From contig OY730174.1 of NCBI GenBank assembly GCA_963422465.1, positions 248,001-312,000 on the forward strand: a stretch of 64,000 nt of DNA, in the 5' to 3' direction. A model generated the notes under the pieces. The model was given only the letters and a program-made list of their open reading frames with translations, had not been told where the DNA came from and ran no database searches. Position 1 is the first letter of the stretch, and the number at the start of each line of letters is the position of its first letter. Shown one piece after another: positions 1 through 11,219 of the stretch. The position numbers and the translations under genes were made by a program. This DNA is from Lichina pygmaea (taxonomy: Eukaryota > Ascomycota > Lichinomycetes > Lichinales > Lichinaceae).

Positions 1-426
1 AAGCATTTCTCGGTCGCAAATTGTCATAAGCTATATGAGATGCTCAGTCGTACAATAGTGTACTCAAGTCTCAGATTTGATGCCGGATGTCCCTTTTTGG
101 GGAGGATGTAAATTCCGGCAGCTGTGCGACTGCGCTGATCAGGGGGCTGATGCCCCAGAAGTTTAGCAGTACTTATTGTTACTCCGGGTTACCACGACAT
201 TAGAAGTACCAGTGGTAAGCGAGGCGCCCACTGAAGCAAGAGGGGGGCAGTAATTCTTCCATGTTTGAATCGCAAAAGCTGAGCCGAAACAGACTGCCGT
301 GACACCCCCTCGAGTGCCCTCCCCCCCCCCCCCCCCCCCCCCCCCCCCTTTTTCCAACCGTCGACGCCGTGGTCCGCCCGTCATTCTTTCGGACAATTAC
401 CACCATACCCTCCATTATGCAGATTC
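1..426. other. gene-free stretch with a 28-base poly-C run
   Basis: I see no coding signal here. Positions 321-348 are an uninterrupted run of 28 C. The stretch ends where the first MITE copy begins. Confidence 0.5.
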
Positions 427-813
427 GTTACTTTGGTGCCCCCCTCTTACTTCCATACCCCCTCGCTTAGCACAAGTACCTCTAGTTTGGTGGCACTCCC
501 TGAAGGAACTACGTACTACTAAACTTCTGGGGCATGTGCCCACCGACCGCCCAACTCCAAACTGCTGACGAAGTCCCCACACCACCAAAAATGCCATATA
601 TGACGTCGAAAATAACATCTGACCTGATAGACATAGATTTAGGCATTGGATACGACCAGAAAAAAAATGCGACTGAAGAATGTGGGTTGTGCGACACGTC
701 CAAGACTTATGAAGCTTATACTTTGCCTGACTTGAAGAAATATCTAGCTTTATATGGTGTGGCTCGCGGAAGTGCGTATACTGATTTTCGCCGGGGGGCA
801 TGGAAGTTGCGGT
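427..813. mobile_element. MITE-like element, copy 1 (non-coding)
   Basis: This segment matches 15332-15643 over most of its length; both contain the blocks TCTAGTTTGGTGGCAC, CCATATATGAC and GACTTGAAGAAATA in the same order. The left end begins TTACTTTGGTGCCCCCC and the right end, read in reverse complement, gives TGCCCCCC after an ACTTCCA block, so the ends are imperfect terminal inverted repeats. It is about 75 bases longer than the other copy because of extra sequence near the left end. No transposase is encoded, which fits a non-autonomous DNA transposon; the superfamily is unknown. Confidence 0.65.
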
Positions 814-1259
814 AATTGCCCGTCATTCTTTTCTCCTGCGACGGTCGCTACCGCAGTTTTCTTAGCCGAACATGCCGTCAACCAACCATCAGCCCGGCGC
901 CACTCTGCAAGATCAAGCAAGCGTGGCAAATAAGGGCGAGAAGACCAGTAGGGCTACGCCGCTGGTGCTGACAGCCGCTGCTGACGTATTCGACGAAAAG
1001 GAAACGAGACGCATCACCACACCCTCTTCGGTCTTTCTTCCGTTGCCTGCCTAGGCGCTGATGTTCTTGCCAATACTAGGTACGGTACGACACTGGTGTG
1101 CGCTACGTGCTCTGTACGGCATCGAGCCAACATCGGGAGACGCGGCACAGGAACTCAAGCTTGCGAGGTGGATTGACTTTCGTGTTGCCGATTTCTACGC
1201 CTTGTTTTATTGCTCCCTTTGGGTGATTGTCGCCGACGAAAGGAACGGCTTTCGTCAGC
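814..1259. other. intergenic, upstream of first gene
   Basis: This is the presumed promoter and 5' leader region of the gene that starts at 1260. I see no conserved reading frame, repeat or clear TATA box. Confidence 0.4.
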
Positions 1260-4200
1260 ATGAGATCAGCGCAGGAGGAGCTGATCCTTGGTCTCGGTCT
1301 TGCGTTCCCTACGGACTTAAGCACAGGGGGCGACATGTTGGATGACATCTCGGTCGCCGGCACCGTCTCCCCCTCTCTTACCACTACAAGACATACTCGT
1401 CGACGACGAGTCAACGGCGGAAAGCACCGGGAAAAGCGCAGCTGTCAAGTCAAGGTGAGACCGCTGCGCGGGACGATGAAACGGCGCCGCCGTGCCCGTG
1501 CCGGCCCCCGCTGTACTTGTACTCTGTAGGCCTTGCCGTGCCTGAGGCCGGGAGTGTTGGCCCGGTGGCCCGGTCTGAGCGTGCCGCAAGGGCCTCCGAA
1601 GGAAACCGGCGACTATACTCGCGATCGTTGTCGTGTGCAGTTCATCCGAAGGCCAGTTCCAACGTTGCTTCCCATCTTACGGGTAGTATCGAGGGGTCCT
1701 TCTACATGAGTTGCGTCGAGGGTCGGGCGCTTCGTACAGAAACGTGCTCCTGTTGAGACCAGCCCGAGACCGGAACCGGTGCATGTGGATCCGTTGGGCA
1801 TCATGGGCCAGACATTCATTGGGGACGTCTTCATTCTATCGCAGCTGGCCGTCAGGGTTGGACGCGCCTTCGCAGCCTGTCCCGCCGGAGCGCCAGAGGA
1901 CTTTGCCGAGGTTGACCATCAGATCAAGGCGCTCACCGTCCAGCTGGATGCTCTCGCAGATGCCCTCGAGCTTGACGCCATTGCCGTGACAAGCGCCAAG
2001 GACAAGACGAGGGCTGAGATTGCCAGAGTGCTTCTGTCGTGCCGTCAGACCCTGCTGGACCTGGATTGTTTCCTTGCGCAACAGCACGAGGTCGGACGTT
2101 CCGCGCCCTCGAGTGAAGGCGCCGACGAGAGCACGGAGCGCCCATCGAAGGAGGCGCTCGTGGGTAACAGGAAGCCCGCCCGCTGGACCAGAGATGGAGG
2201 CAGCGTCAAGACGCTGCGGGACATGCTCCAGATACACACTCGCTCCGTGTCCATGACCACTCATGCTGTGAAGAGGTAAGTTCGCTCTGCGTTGCGGTCC
2301 GCGCTTGGCTTGTGACGTGCGGTCTGCTAGCTCACACATCCGCTGACGACGTCGACTCCAGCAAATCGGTGTTGCAGCTGGACAGCACCGTCGCGGAGCT
2401 AGCGACGCAAGTGGACGAGGTCCAGATTCTGGCCAAGGACCTGAAGAACACCAAGCTATACGAGACAAGGGCGTTGCCAGCATTGCCGGCGGACGCGCTG
2501 CCCCTGCGTCCGCCAGCCTTGAACGCCGACCCGGAGCGCAGACCCAAGCCGCGCCGGAAACGACCCAAGCGCAAACGGACGGCCGTCCATCAAGCCGACA
2601 GTTGTCCGGGGAGCTCCGAGGGCACAGCGCCTTCCCCCCAGCAATCGCAAGGACACGCGTCGCACGACACCTTGCCCTTTCAGCCGGCACTGCTCGTTCC
2701 TGACCCTGACTGGCGGCCAACCTTGAACGTCTGCATGTCAGAACCTGCAACGTCTCGTCCGGTTCACGGCGTCGAACCTGGCCGGGTGTCTGGGACATAT
2801 GCGCTCGATGCGATTTCGCCTCCGGCCAACGACGCCGAAGGCCTCGTGCCAAAGGCCCTGAGCGTGCGGAAGCCCGAGCAACAGCCAAGGCCTCGAAAAC
2901 ATTCGACGTCGACTTTTACTTCAGGCCCAGGCAGCGCTACGATGGAACCAGATGCCACGATCAAGCGAAAACTGTCTCTCGCCGGCTTCAGACGCGGACG
3001 ATCCCGCACCGGCAACGATTGCGACGGCCTGAGAAGCAGGTCCGACTCCGTCCTCGCGCGCCCGCTGTTGTCTCTGCACAGGCTCGTCCGACCAGCGGCC
3101 TCGAATCTGTCCCGGCCGAAGCCTGAAGACGGCGCAGATCGCTCACCGACACACGCTCGGCTGGCCGGGCGTTGGGGTCGTGAGCAGCTCCCACAACGCA
3201 GAGACGGCCCCAGACCAGCTGCCGAGAGGTGTAGACGTCGGCCCGCCTATGCCGTTGCCAGCATGGAGCAGCAGACCGCTTTTGAGAGGGGGCTATGGCA
3301 CGACGCAGTCCCTCTATGCGAGGTGTAAGCCGTCTACTTTCTTCGCCGCCGTGTTCCGGTCGGCGTTCCGAACTGCTGACTCGCAACAGCTCGTGCAAAC
3401 GGGTCGAGTACGCGGAGTGGGATGGCAAGGCAAGGGATCATCGTCTGCGAACAGTGGCCGCAAGGTGTCAGGTGTGCTTGGTGCAACGGACCGAAGAACT
3501 GCCCGATGGCGGTACGAGGAACACGACCAGCGTCTGGGCTCTGAGCGATGATCGCCAGGTCCGATTGCAGCAGAAGCGTGAGTTGTCTTGCTCACCCGAT
3601 CGTCGAACTTGGGGGGGTTCGAGACGGGCATACTGACACGCGGCAGTCCATGACCCGGAAGCGGTCCTGCCGTACACTGTCTGGGGCACAACCAACAAGG
3701 TATCCTTGCGTGTCAAGTCCGAAGTCCTCTTCCATGACACAACCTTCGGGGCCAGCCCTCTGGGCACGGTAGAGACGAGCTGGGTGAACTACGTGCTCGA
3801 GGACGCCGCAGGTACGGGTGGTCCGATCTTCAAGCTCGAAGGGCAGGACCGTGTCTAACGAGCGAGCCGCAATCTGCAGCATCCAGCATGCTCCAGACAG
3901 CCCTCGCAGGCAAGACTCTACTGTTGAGCGTCAAGGCCCACGTGACCAGCGGTTTCTTCAAGGACGTGACCGGTCACGATACGCTGGAGGCACAGCTCTG
4001 CGGGCTCGAGAACATCCGGCTCTGGCAGGATCCCGAGACGAAAGCGGTGCAGGCCATGGTCCGCTATACGACCGAGTTCAAGGACAAGTATCTCACCTTC
4101 TACCGTACGTTTGCCCACCTTGTCCGTTTCGTCGCGACAGCACGGTTTGCCGCGCCATCCGACAGGCACTGCATTCACATCTACCGCACAGCCTCCGTCA

Positions 4201-4550
4201 CCCAACATGCACCACACCGACCCACAAACACCCCAATCTGGTCCACACACCAACTGACTTTACCTTTCACACCAGTCAATTCGACACGCCAGCCCATCTA
4301 CATGCAAGCCGAAAGCCACCGAGCGGTGCGCTTGGGGGGGTTGACGGTGCCGCTCGAGCCGACGACGGAATCGCTGCTGACGCGGCGCGCCCAGTCGGCG
4401 ACGGCGCTCGTCCGCCCGACCCGGCACCGGTACTTCCTGCCCGAGCGCACCACCATCAGGGCCGTCCAGATTGTCTTTTCGTCCGAGCTCGACAAGGCCC
4501 TGTTCTCGACCGCGCTCGAGGAGGCGCAGATGTTTTGCTTTGATGGTTGA
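1260..4550 (+). CDS. unrecognised multi-exon protein with fungal N-terminal (STAND-associated-like) domain
   Basis: I do not recognise a named orthologue. Seven exons join in frame: 1260-1454, 1740-2275, 2362-3324, 3390-3577, 3647-3811, 3880-4104 and 4276-4550, giving 848 residues. All introns are GT-AG (GTAAGT, GTAAGC, GTGAGT and GTACGG among the donors) and the total length is an exact multiple of three. The segment after MGQTFIGDVF (ATG at 1803) is an Ala/Leu-rich helical stretch with a D-H-Q-I-K-A-L heptad pattern, resembling the N-terminal domain many fungal proteins place before NACHT or ankyrin regions. The middle is basic and disordered with a lysine/arginine block near 2540-2580, a possible nuclear signal. 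The C-terminal third is globular, ending in F-S-T-A-L-E-E-A-Q-M-F-C-F. The first exon is the least certain; 1803 is an alternative start. No function is proposed. Confidence 0.65.
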
Positions 4551-5903
4551 TTGGTCAGCTGGTGATTGCTTGAACACATTAATGGGGGGTTGATCACTCT
4601 GGTGGATGAATACTTTTATGCTTGATGTCTTGCTCTTGCAAAGTACCGCCCTCGAGGCCGGGGTTTCTACCTTGTACGCCGCCCTCACCGTCCTCTCGGC
4701 CCTCTCGGCCCTCTCGGCCCTCTCGGCCCATTATAACACAAGTCTCTCTGTTCTTTTCCCTCGCTTTTGTCGTGTCTTGTCTTCTCTTTTCCCTCCATCA
4801 ACATTCTTCATCCACCCCATGCACTCCACGCACTCCGTCTGCTTACGTCCTTTAGCCGCTCCATCTACATCCACCATTCACCATCCACCATCGACTCATC
4901 CCCAATCACCCATACACCTCCTCCTCTCCTTCCTTCTCCCATTCACTCCATCCCCAGCCACCCAAATAGACCATCATCTTCTCCATCTCCTTTTCCTTTC
5001 ACAGCTTCCCTCCAGCCTCATCATACTCCACAAGATTCAATACCGTCGACAGAAACTCTGAAGCCGTAACCAAATCCCTCTTTGATGCTTTTTCACCTCG
5101 AGTGGAAACCCTGTGCAACCATGCGACCTCAGGTTGTCTTTATTCCATGTCTCACGCCCTTCCCTGTCCTCTTCTTTCGGTCTACGCTCTTCTGTTCACC
5201 TCTTTCTGTTCTAATTGTATCCTCCTCTTGTTCCCTCGTCCCTTGCTTGTCCACTTGTCCTCTTCTTGCCCTCTTGGTGTGTCTACACTGTCTTGTGGTG
5301 TCTTACATCGTTTTGTTCAAGGGTTGTTCCGTCTTACGTCCTCCCTTCCTCTTCCTCATGCATCCTCGTGCCTTATCATGCCCCATCATGTCCCCTCATG
5401 TCTCATCATGCCCCTTCCAAGCGTTAGCGTAACTCGCCATACCTGATACATATCCATCTGAGTGATTTGACACCGGTGATTTGACACCAGCGACAAGAAC
5501 TTGATGATTACAAGTTGATGATCCGACCCGAGTGATCTGACAGACTGGCATGTACATCTTCCTGCTGCACCTACTGTACACCTGCCAAGGTATCTAGCAT
5601 ATCCTGATACCTACTATACTCCACATCTCTCCACATCCCCCATCTCCCATCCGCAACCGACGCACATGGTCATAAATACACAGCCAGTCACGTACTGTAG
5701 GTCTACCAGGCCAGACGGTTCCAGTTCAGACCCAACCCCCCTGCAATATCTGGGGATGGGGATGCATTGGTATTCTGCGTACTACTATTACAAAACTGTA
5801 GTTCCTTGGGTCGGAGAGAAAAGAGGGAGGGGGGGGGGGGGCAAGTTTTGCGGGTATTTCGGGGAATGGGAAGGTAGATTGTCACGCGCTTGCCCCCGTC
5901 CGT
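4551..5903. other. convergent intergenic region, pyrimidine-rich
   Basis: This lies between two genes that converge. The + strand is strongly C/T-rich from about 4680 to 5430 and contains a 9-base tandem repeat at 4692-4727. Around 5460-5535 the phrase GTGATTTGACACC recurs two to three times with changes. Open frames here are low-complexity Ser/Pro/His translations and are not credible genes. Confidence 0.45.
4692..4727. repeat. minisatellite, CCTCTCGGC x4
   Basis: Four perfect head-to-tail copies of a 9-base unit lie in the presumed 3' region of the first gene. Confidence 0.9.
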
Positions 5904-7346
5904 TCACTTCAACGGCCCGCCAAAGACGTCGTCTGCGTTGGTCGTTGGGCCTCGGTCTCTGTTGGTTTTCTTGTCCCTCTCCTTCGTCGCGGGCTTTCCT
6001 GCGTCTTTTCCGACGCTCACGCTACCTGCTCTCTCATCGTCGTCATCGTCTCTTTCTTCCTCCTCTTCTTCGTCTGCCTTGCCCTTCTTTCGGTGGCGCA
6101 GGCTCTGGTTCCACTCGACGAGGTCCACGCGTTCCGGGTTCCGGCACGTATACAACTTCTTGTCGATCCGTTTCAGCTCGGCGATGTACTCTGCCGTCGG
6201 GTTCAGCGACTCGGCTGTACCCTGCGACGACAGCAGCGTCGTCAGACGGTGGATCGTCGAGAGGACTCTGATCTTCAAGGACGAGAACTCTTGAGAGCCC
6301 CGAGACGGCGCCTCCTCCTCCACGTTGCTGGTGGCTTGGTTCGCCGTCCCTCCGCTCGACGCGGACGACGCCCGAAACTTGGAATCGAGATATGCGCGCG
6401 CCAAGGGCTCGTCGACCACGTAGAGCGCTGCTAGCCAGATCTGAGAAGGCGTGTACATGAGATACGCGTCTGTGAGCTGTGCAGAGGTCTTCAGGATGTC
6501 CTTGGCGGCCGCGTGCGCGACGCGTATGCGACCGTGTAGGTCTTGCGGAGGCGGTGCTTTTGCGCTTTCCGGGCTGCCCTGCGAGGACGTGCGCCGAGGG
6601 AGGTTCCTGAATGCCTCGTCGTCCAGACCTAGGGCTGGCCCTTTGCCGTCGGCTACCGCTACGAGCTCCATGAACCCGCCTTCCAACGCTCGGAACGGAT
6701 GACGGACGTCGAATGTAAAGCGCAGCCCCTGCGTGATCACGAACTCTGGCGCGATGACGTCCTCAGGACTTGTCTTGGGAACCTTCCCGGCAAAGGCTTT
6801 GAGCGGGGTGTAGTGGTTCTCCGTCTTGGTCGCTAGGAACAGCGCGCATGGCATGATGGACTTTGGATGATACGTCATCGGGCTGTTGGAGAGGTAGAAG
6901 CGCTTTAGGTATTGGACCGCTGTCGCCTTGGATTCTACTTATCATCAACTCTCCCAACGCGGCTTAAGTCTCCCGCCGAGGCGGCGCACACCCACCTTGA
7001 CATTGGTAGGAAACGAGCAAAAGTCAGATAGGCCCATGCATTTGACGCAATAGTAGCCCACGAGCTTCAGCTCTTCCTCGACCGTCAGGCATTGAATGTC
7101 TTTGTCCACTTTCGCCGCTGCCACCTTCCGCTGATCTCCCCCATTGCCGCCATCAGGTCCGGCGGCACCGTCATGGCTGAGCGCCGCGGCATTCGACGGC
7201 TGTGACTGTCGGACACGCTTGATCGCGGCTCGAACGCGCTGGCTGGCAACAACGTTCGTCGAGTGACGAAGTGAGGCTAGCGACTCGGGGGTGAACGACC
7301 ATAGACGATACTGGGTCGAAGCTCTGTAGATATCATCCTCTGTCAT
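5904..7346 (-). CDS. CCL1: cyclin H (Ccl1), TFIIH kinase subunit
   Basis: This is the cyclin partner of Kin28/CDK7 in the TFIIK module of TFIIH, which phosphorylates the RNA polymerase II C-terminal domain in the nucleus. Two exons, 7346-6992 and 6934-5904, are joined over a 57-base intron (GTGTGC...TAG) and give 461 residues. The N-terminus (D-D-I-Y-R-A-S-T-Q-Y-R-L-W-S-F) is the family's diagnostic opening. The cyclin fold follows at about residues 85-290, with ATAVQYLKRFYLSNSP and IMPCALFLATKTEN matching the first cyclin box and the intron falling just before it. A Gly/Asp-rich insert lies at about residues 50-80. The C-terminus carries a Glu/Asp-rich then Lys-rich low-complexity tail of about 65 residues. 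The assignment is secure; the start is the first in-frame ATG and fits family length. Confidence 0.9.
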
Positions 7347-7487
7347 TCTGCCGACTTGAAGTGCTCGTTTGGCTGAAGGTGACTTGTGGATCTGACTTCA
7401 GAGCGGACTACCACAAGCAGCGTTAAGAATCGGGCGTCCCATTGACATACTCGTACTGTACACAATCAGTCACTCTGTTCTCAGTTG

Positions 7488-7558
7488 AGATGTCCGACCA
7501 AAGAGTGACCAACTCAGTACCAGTACATAAAGGTATGGCCACTCTTTCATCGGACATC
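7488..7558. repeat. inverted repeat (hairpin) with GATGTCCGA arms
   Basis: The left arm TGTCCGACCAAAGAGTG pairs with CACTCTTTCATCGGACA on the right (15 of 17 positions), leaving a loop of about 35 bases. The arm sequence recurs in the two hairpins at 7704-7890. Confidence 0.75.
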
Positions 7559-7656
7559 GTAAAGTCAAGAGATGGCGACAGCTTAGTCATACTTTTCGAG
7601 TCGTCGTACTGGTCTGCCTGCATACGTACTGAGGCCAGAAACCTACACGAACGTAC

Positions 7657-7680
7657 GGTACCCCCCCATGGCACAGGTAC
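7657..7680. repeat. half copy of the TACCCGTGCCA palindrome
   Basis: The segment CCCCCCATGGCACAGGTA differs by one base from the right arm of the palindrome at 42443-42484. The left arm is absent. Confidence 0.6.
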
Positions 7681-7703
7681 ATCCTACCCTGTGTCTTCGC
7701 CCG

Positions 7704-7957
7704 CGATGTCCGACGGCAGAGAAAAGCACACTGCTAGTCACTTTTCTGTCAGACATCGTATACCTCATAGAACAGTCTATTTCAGCCAAAACTCTGAGCC
7801 CCAAAGCTAATACATGTGTCCTAGCTCGTAGCGATGTTCGACGGTAGAGCAAACCAAGCTGCTAGTCAACCTTCTGTCGGACATCGCTCATGCAGCAGCT
7901 TGTTTCAGCCAATCTGCAAAAACCTCATACCATACCTGATTGGTCATGCTTTGCTTG
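7704..7957. repeat. two tandem, diverged hairpin units of about 128 bases
   Basis: Unit one (from 7704) and unit two (from 7832) both begin CGATGT(C/T)CGACGG, pass through CTGCTAGTCA, and close with GACATCG, so each can fold on itself. Both are followed after a short gap by CTCAT and TTTCAGCCAA, so the duplicated unit is larger than the hairpin. The arms match those of the hairpin at 7488-7558. Confidence 0.7.
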
Positions 7958-7978
7958 CACACTGACTAAGATGATCTT

Positions 7979-8021
7979 TACCCGTGCCACGGGGGGTATA
8001 AACCCCCCCTTGGCACGGGTA
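7979..8021. repeat. near-perfect palindrome TACCCGTGCCAC...
   Basis: The left arm TACCCGTGCCACGGGGGG and the right arm CCCCCCTTGGCACGGGTA are inverted copies around a short TATAAAC-type centre. Family members lie at 42443-42484 and, expanded, at 33678-33768. It sits about 240 bases upstream of the DUF924 gene start. Confidence 0.85.
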
Positions 8022-8261
8022 CAACATGATGTCGTACTGTACTAACCGGATGCCCGCGGATCCACCACTCAATCCATCACCAGTACGTATAGATATGGGA
8101 TTCTGAAGATTGCTCTACCCACTGTCCACCATATGCGACTTCTGCGGTCTTCTTCGTCCCCGCGGGCTGTTTGTCATCTACTGGGCTTCTCCCAAAATTC
8201 TGCGACCCGAAATCGGTCCATCAAAGTCGACGTTGCCACTGCTACACCCAACTACGCAAGA

Positions 8262-9407
8262 ATGGCATCATCTTTGGCAGATACACATCTCACCCCCGAG
8301 TTCTACGACAAGTTGAACCGATTTTGGTTTGATGGGGTCTCGCCTGATCCTGTAGTGCCCGAATGGAGAAGGGTCCAGCAATGGTTCATAAGGGACGAGG
8401 CCAACGATGAAGTCTGTAGGTGAGTAGAATCGTGAGATGCTTCAAGAATAGTGGCAGCTTTGGTTTCAACCGCCAATAACCGCTGACGTCGTCCATATTC
8501 TCGTACGTCTAGAACCTCCTACGGCGCTGCTCTGGAAGCAATAAAGACTGCGCAACCGTCAGCCGATGACCTACTCGATCCAAAGAAGAACCCCCCGCAT
8601 GCCATTGCCCTAGTTGTTCTCTTGGATCAGATGTCTCGGAACATCTATCGTGGGTCAGAGTCGAAAGTTGTCTTCACCACATACGATCCTCTAGCGCTGG
8701 ATATCAGTTTACGTGCAGTGTTTCCGAGGACATATCAAGCAGCGGCCAGCATCCGGAACGCGAAGAGAGCCGCAGCTGCTCATGGCTCCAACGTTGAGAA
8801 TACAGAGGATAGGGGTGAGGCTTGGTACGATGCAGAGGATGTCGTTCTTCACGAAGATGACGTCAAACTGGGAGGTGTGGACGAAGAGCCGTCTATACGA
8901 CAGCACTTAGCACACCGGATGTGGTTCTACTCTCCCTTCATGCACTCCGAGTCTCTGAAGATTCATCGCTGGGCGCAGCCGAGATATGAAGCATTGCGCA
9001 AGGAAGTGGATGCTCTCTCGAGCCAAGCATCTCCGATCAATCGGTCGAGGTGAATTTCAAATCTGCCAAATCTGAATACCCGCTGATATGACTGACCATT
9101 TACCCTTGTTCACGACAGCAATCCTTCGCCAAAGGTATTCCAAGGCGAACCAAAAAAGCAGGATCCACAAGCTGCCCAGTCAACAGACGCCAATCCTGCC
9201 TCGCCTTCTTCATCTCCAAATGTCGCCGCCACCGATGCCCAAGCCAACAGAGCCTTTGGCGAGAACCTCGTGGGCTTTGAAAAGCAGCATCGTGAGATTA
9301 TCGAACGCTTCGGGCGATATCCACACCGCAATGAAGTTCTCGGACGGTCGAGCACCCCCGAAGAGATTGAATACCTCGAGAAGGGCGGGCAAACGTTTGC
9401 TTCTTAG
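8262..9407 (+). CDS. DUF924 family protein
   Basis: The gene encodes a conserved DUF924 protein, a helical family shared by bacteria and fungi with no established biochemical activity. Exons 8262-8419, 8513-9049 and 9119-9407 join in frame (GTGAGT...TAG and GTGAAT...CAG introns) and give 327 residues. The family signature is visible: a FWF motif at about residue 20, the ALVVLLDQMSRNIYRG block that matches the bacterial LLDQFPRN motif, DPLALDISLRAVF, and AHRMWFYSPFMHSE. A proline/serine/alanine-rich linker follows, then a short C-terminal segment ending E-E-I-E-Y-L-E-K-G-G. An upstream in-frame ATG at 8133 would add 43 residues rich in Arg and Ser with few acidic residues, resembling a mitochondrial presequence; I chose 8262 because homology-like sequence begins there. 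Confidence 0.85.
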
Positions 9408-11219
9408 AAGACGCGAGACCCGAAGGTGAGGGCACTGTTGAGAAGCAGAGGGTAGGTGGAAGTGATTCCGTTTTCTATCCTGCAACGTGAGACGTAGGTA
9501 GCATCGATTGACTTTACCTCTGCTCAAGTAGCGCCGTTCTTTTGGATCTTGACCGCTTTTCTTCAGGCTTTCACCCCTTGTTTCTACAGGCCGATGGAAA
9601 GCGCCTTTGTCTGGCATGCTCGAGTGCATATGTTACGTTCCAAATGACGTTGAGCCGCACGAGTCTTCAACTACCACCCTGGGAGGACCATAGAAGGTCA
9701 CAAGGACTGCTACCTGCACCCTTGGTCCCTCGCTCTTTCTCGGTCCTCGTCTCAACGAAGCCTGCGTGACGTACGCGGTACAGTAATCCGCAGAGACTTT
9801 GCGCGTGGATATCTCGACCACCAGCACAAGGGAGCAAGCAGGCATCTCGCAGTGCCCGTGCTCAGTGGGCGAGAAAATGCAGCTTGCTGACGGGCATTGG
9901 AGTATCGAGGAACACATGAGGACGCGCACGTGACACGTAGATTTTGGGGATCATGAAACCCAGATGGCGGGATGCATTGCGTCGTCCGCAGTGTTCAGCT
10001 GGTGTCACCGTGATTTTTTGGGATCAGGGCTCGGTCGGAAGATCGGTTCCTATAGCACGCGCGGACTTTTCCATAGCGTCGATTGGCTGGACGAGAAAGA
10101 TGTTTCGATGTAGAGAGCAATGGATGCGGTTTTCTCCAAGGCGTCTGACACCTTGTGTGATAGAGATTCCCACGTTTGTAGACCGGACAGTTCCGCTTTA
10201 CCGTACTTCAGATCTGTCTGGTAGATCAACAACGTTCGGGAAGCTTTAAGCAGGTTCGCGGCGTCTTCACTGTCTCGCAATGGTTGATCTGCTGGCCCAC
10301 TGCCTTCGGCGTGGCCCGACACGATATCAACACAGTAATGCAGAGCTTCAAGGGAGTTGATGCAAGAAGTGAGGTGGGTTATCAAGAAGTGGCAACTGTT
10401 CCTTGGTGCGATCGAGCGCGAAGTGCCGCGGACCGAAATGTGCAAAAACATTGCCTTGCAAACTGGATCTCTGGCGTCGTGACCACGACCGTTGTGGTGC
10501 ACTCTTTTGCCTGATCAGCTTGCTCGGTGAAACTGCTCTTCTACGGGCCACGGTACTCCGTACGTATGGACGAAGAAATAAATTATCAAGTTCGACTTCT
10601 ACTTCAACATCCGGGGCTTAGATGTGTGGAGACCACATGATGTTGCTATCCCAAGACCAGGGAGTGCGATGAAAGAAAGATGTGATGATTCCAGATCAAG
10701 CGACCTGATGCTGACATGTTCAGGTTTGCTCGTCTCGTGATCTAGCGCTAGAGTGGCACGACAAAAGTTTGCGTACGCGTCCATACAAAATCTACCTCGG
10801 GTTACTCCAGAGAATCAATGCATAGCGGCTTGTTTTTACTGGTGTAACCCGTCAATCTAGTCGTATTACTTAGGAAAGTAGCAGCTGACGGCTCGTACTG
10901 GCGTCCGCAGACTTGTGTCGTGACACTGTACGTATGGGTACCCCATACATCCCCAGACTTTTGGGGCGGATCAATGTGACGTGCTGATCAAGATTGTCAC
11001 ATGACCGTCCAAGATTCCGCTTAGTAATCATCATCCCCTACTCTAGTGCTCGTATACGTACGAGGCAGTACGGAGATACAAGGCTACGTTAGTACTCGTA
11101 CATACGCATGATACGGTAACGTAACGTGAGCCCTCTTGCGCAACGGCTTTCTACGTGCACCCAACAGATTCCGCATCCGTTTCACGCTGACTTGGAAGCC
11201 TCAAGATTCTCCCATAATC
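9408..11219. other. intergenic, no supported gene
   Basis: About 1.8 kb between two + strand genes. The longest open frame (minus strand, 10050-10502) matches nothing I know and I do not call it. Several GTAC-rich strings occur after 10915. Confidence 0.4.

Noticed and set aside
10050-10502. 150-codon minus-strand frame
   Set aside because: Some stretches look protein-like, but there is no recognisable domain, no splice partner and no support for a start.
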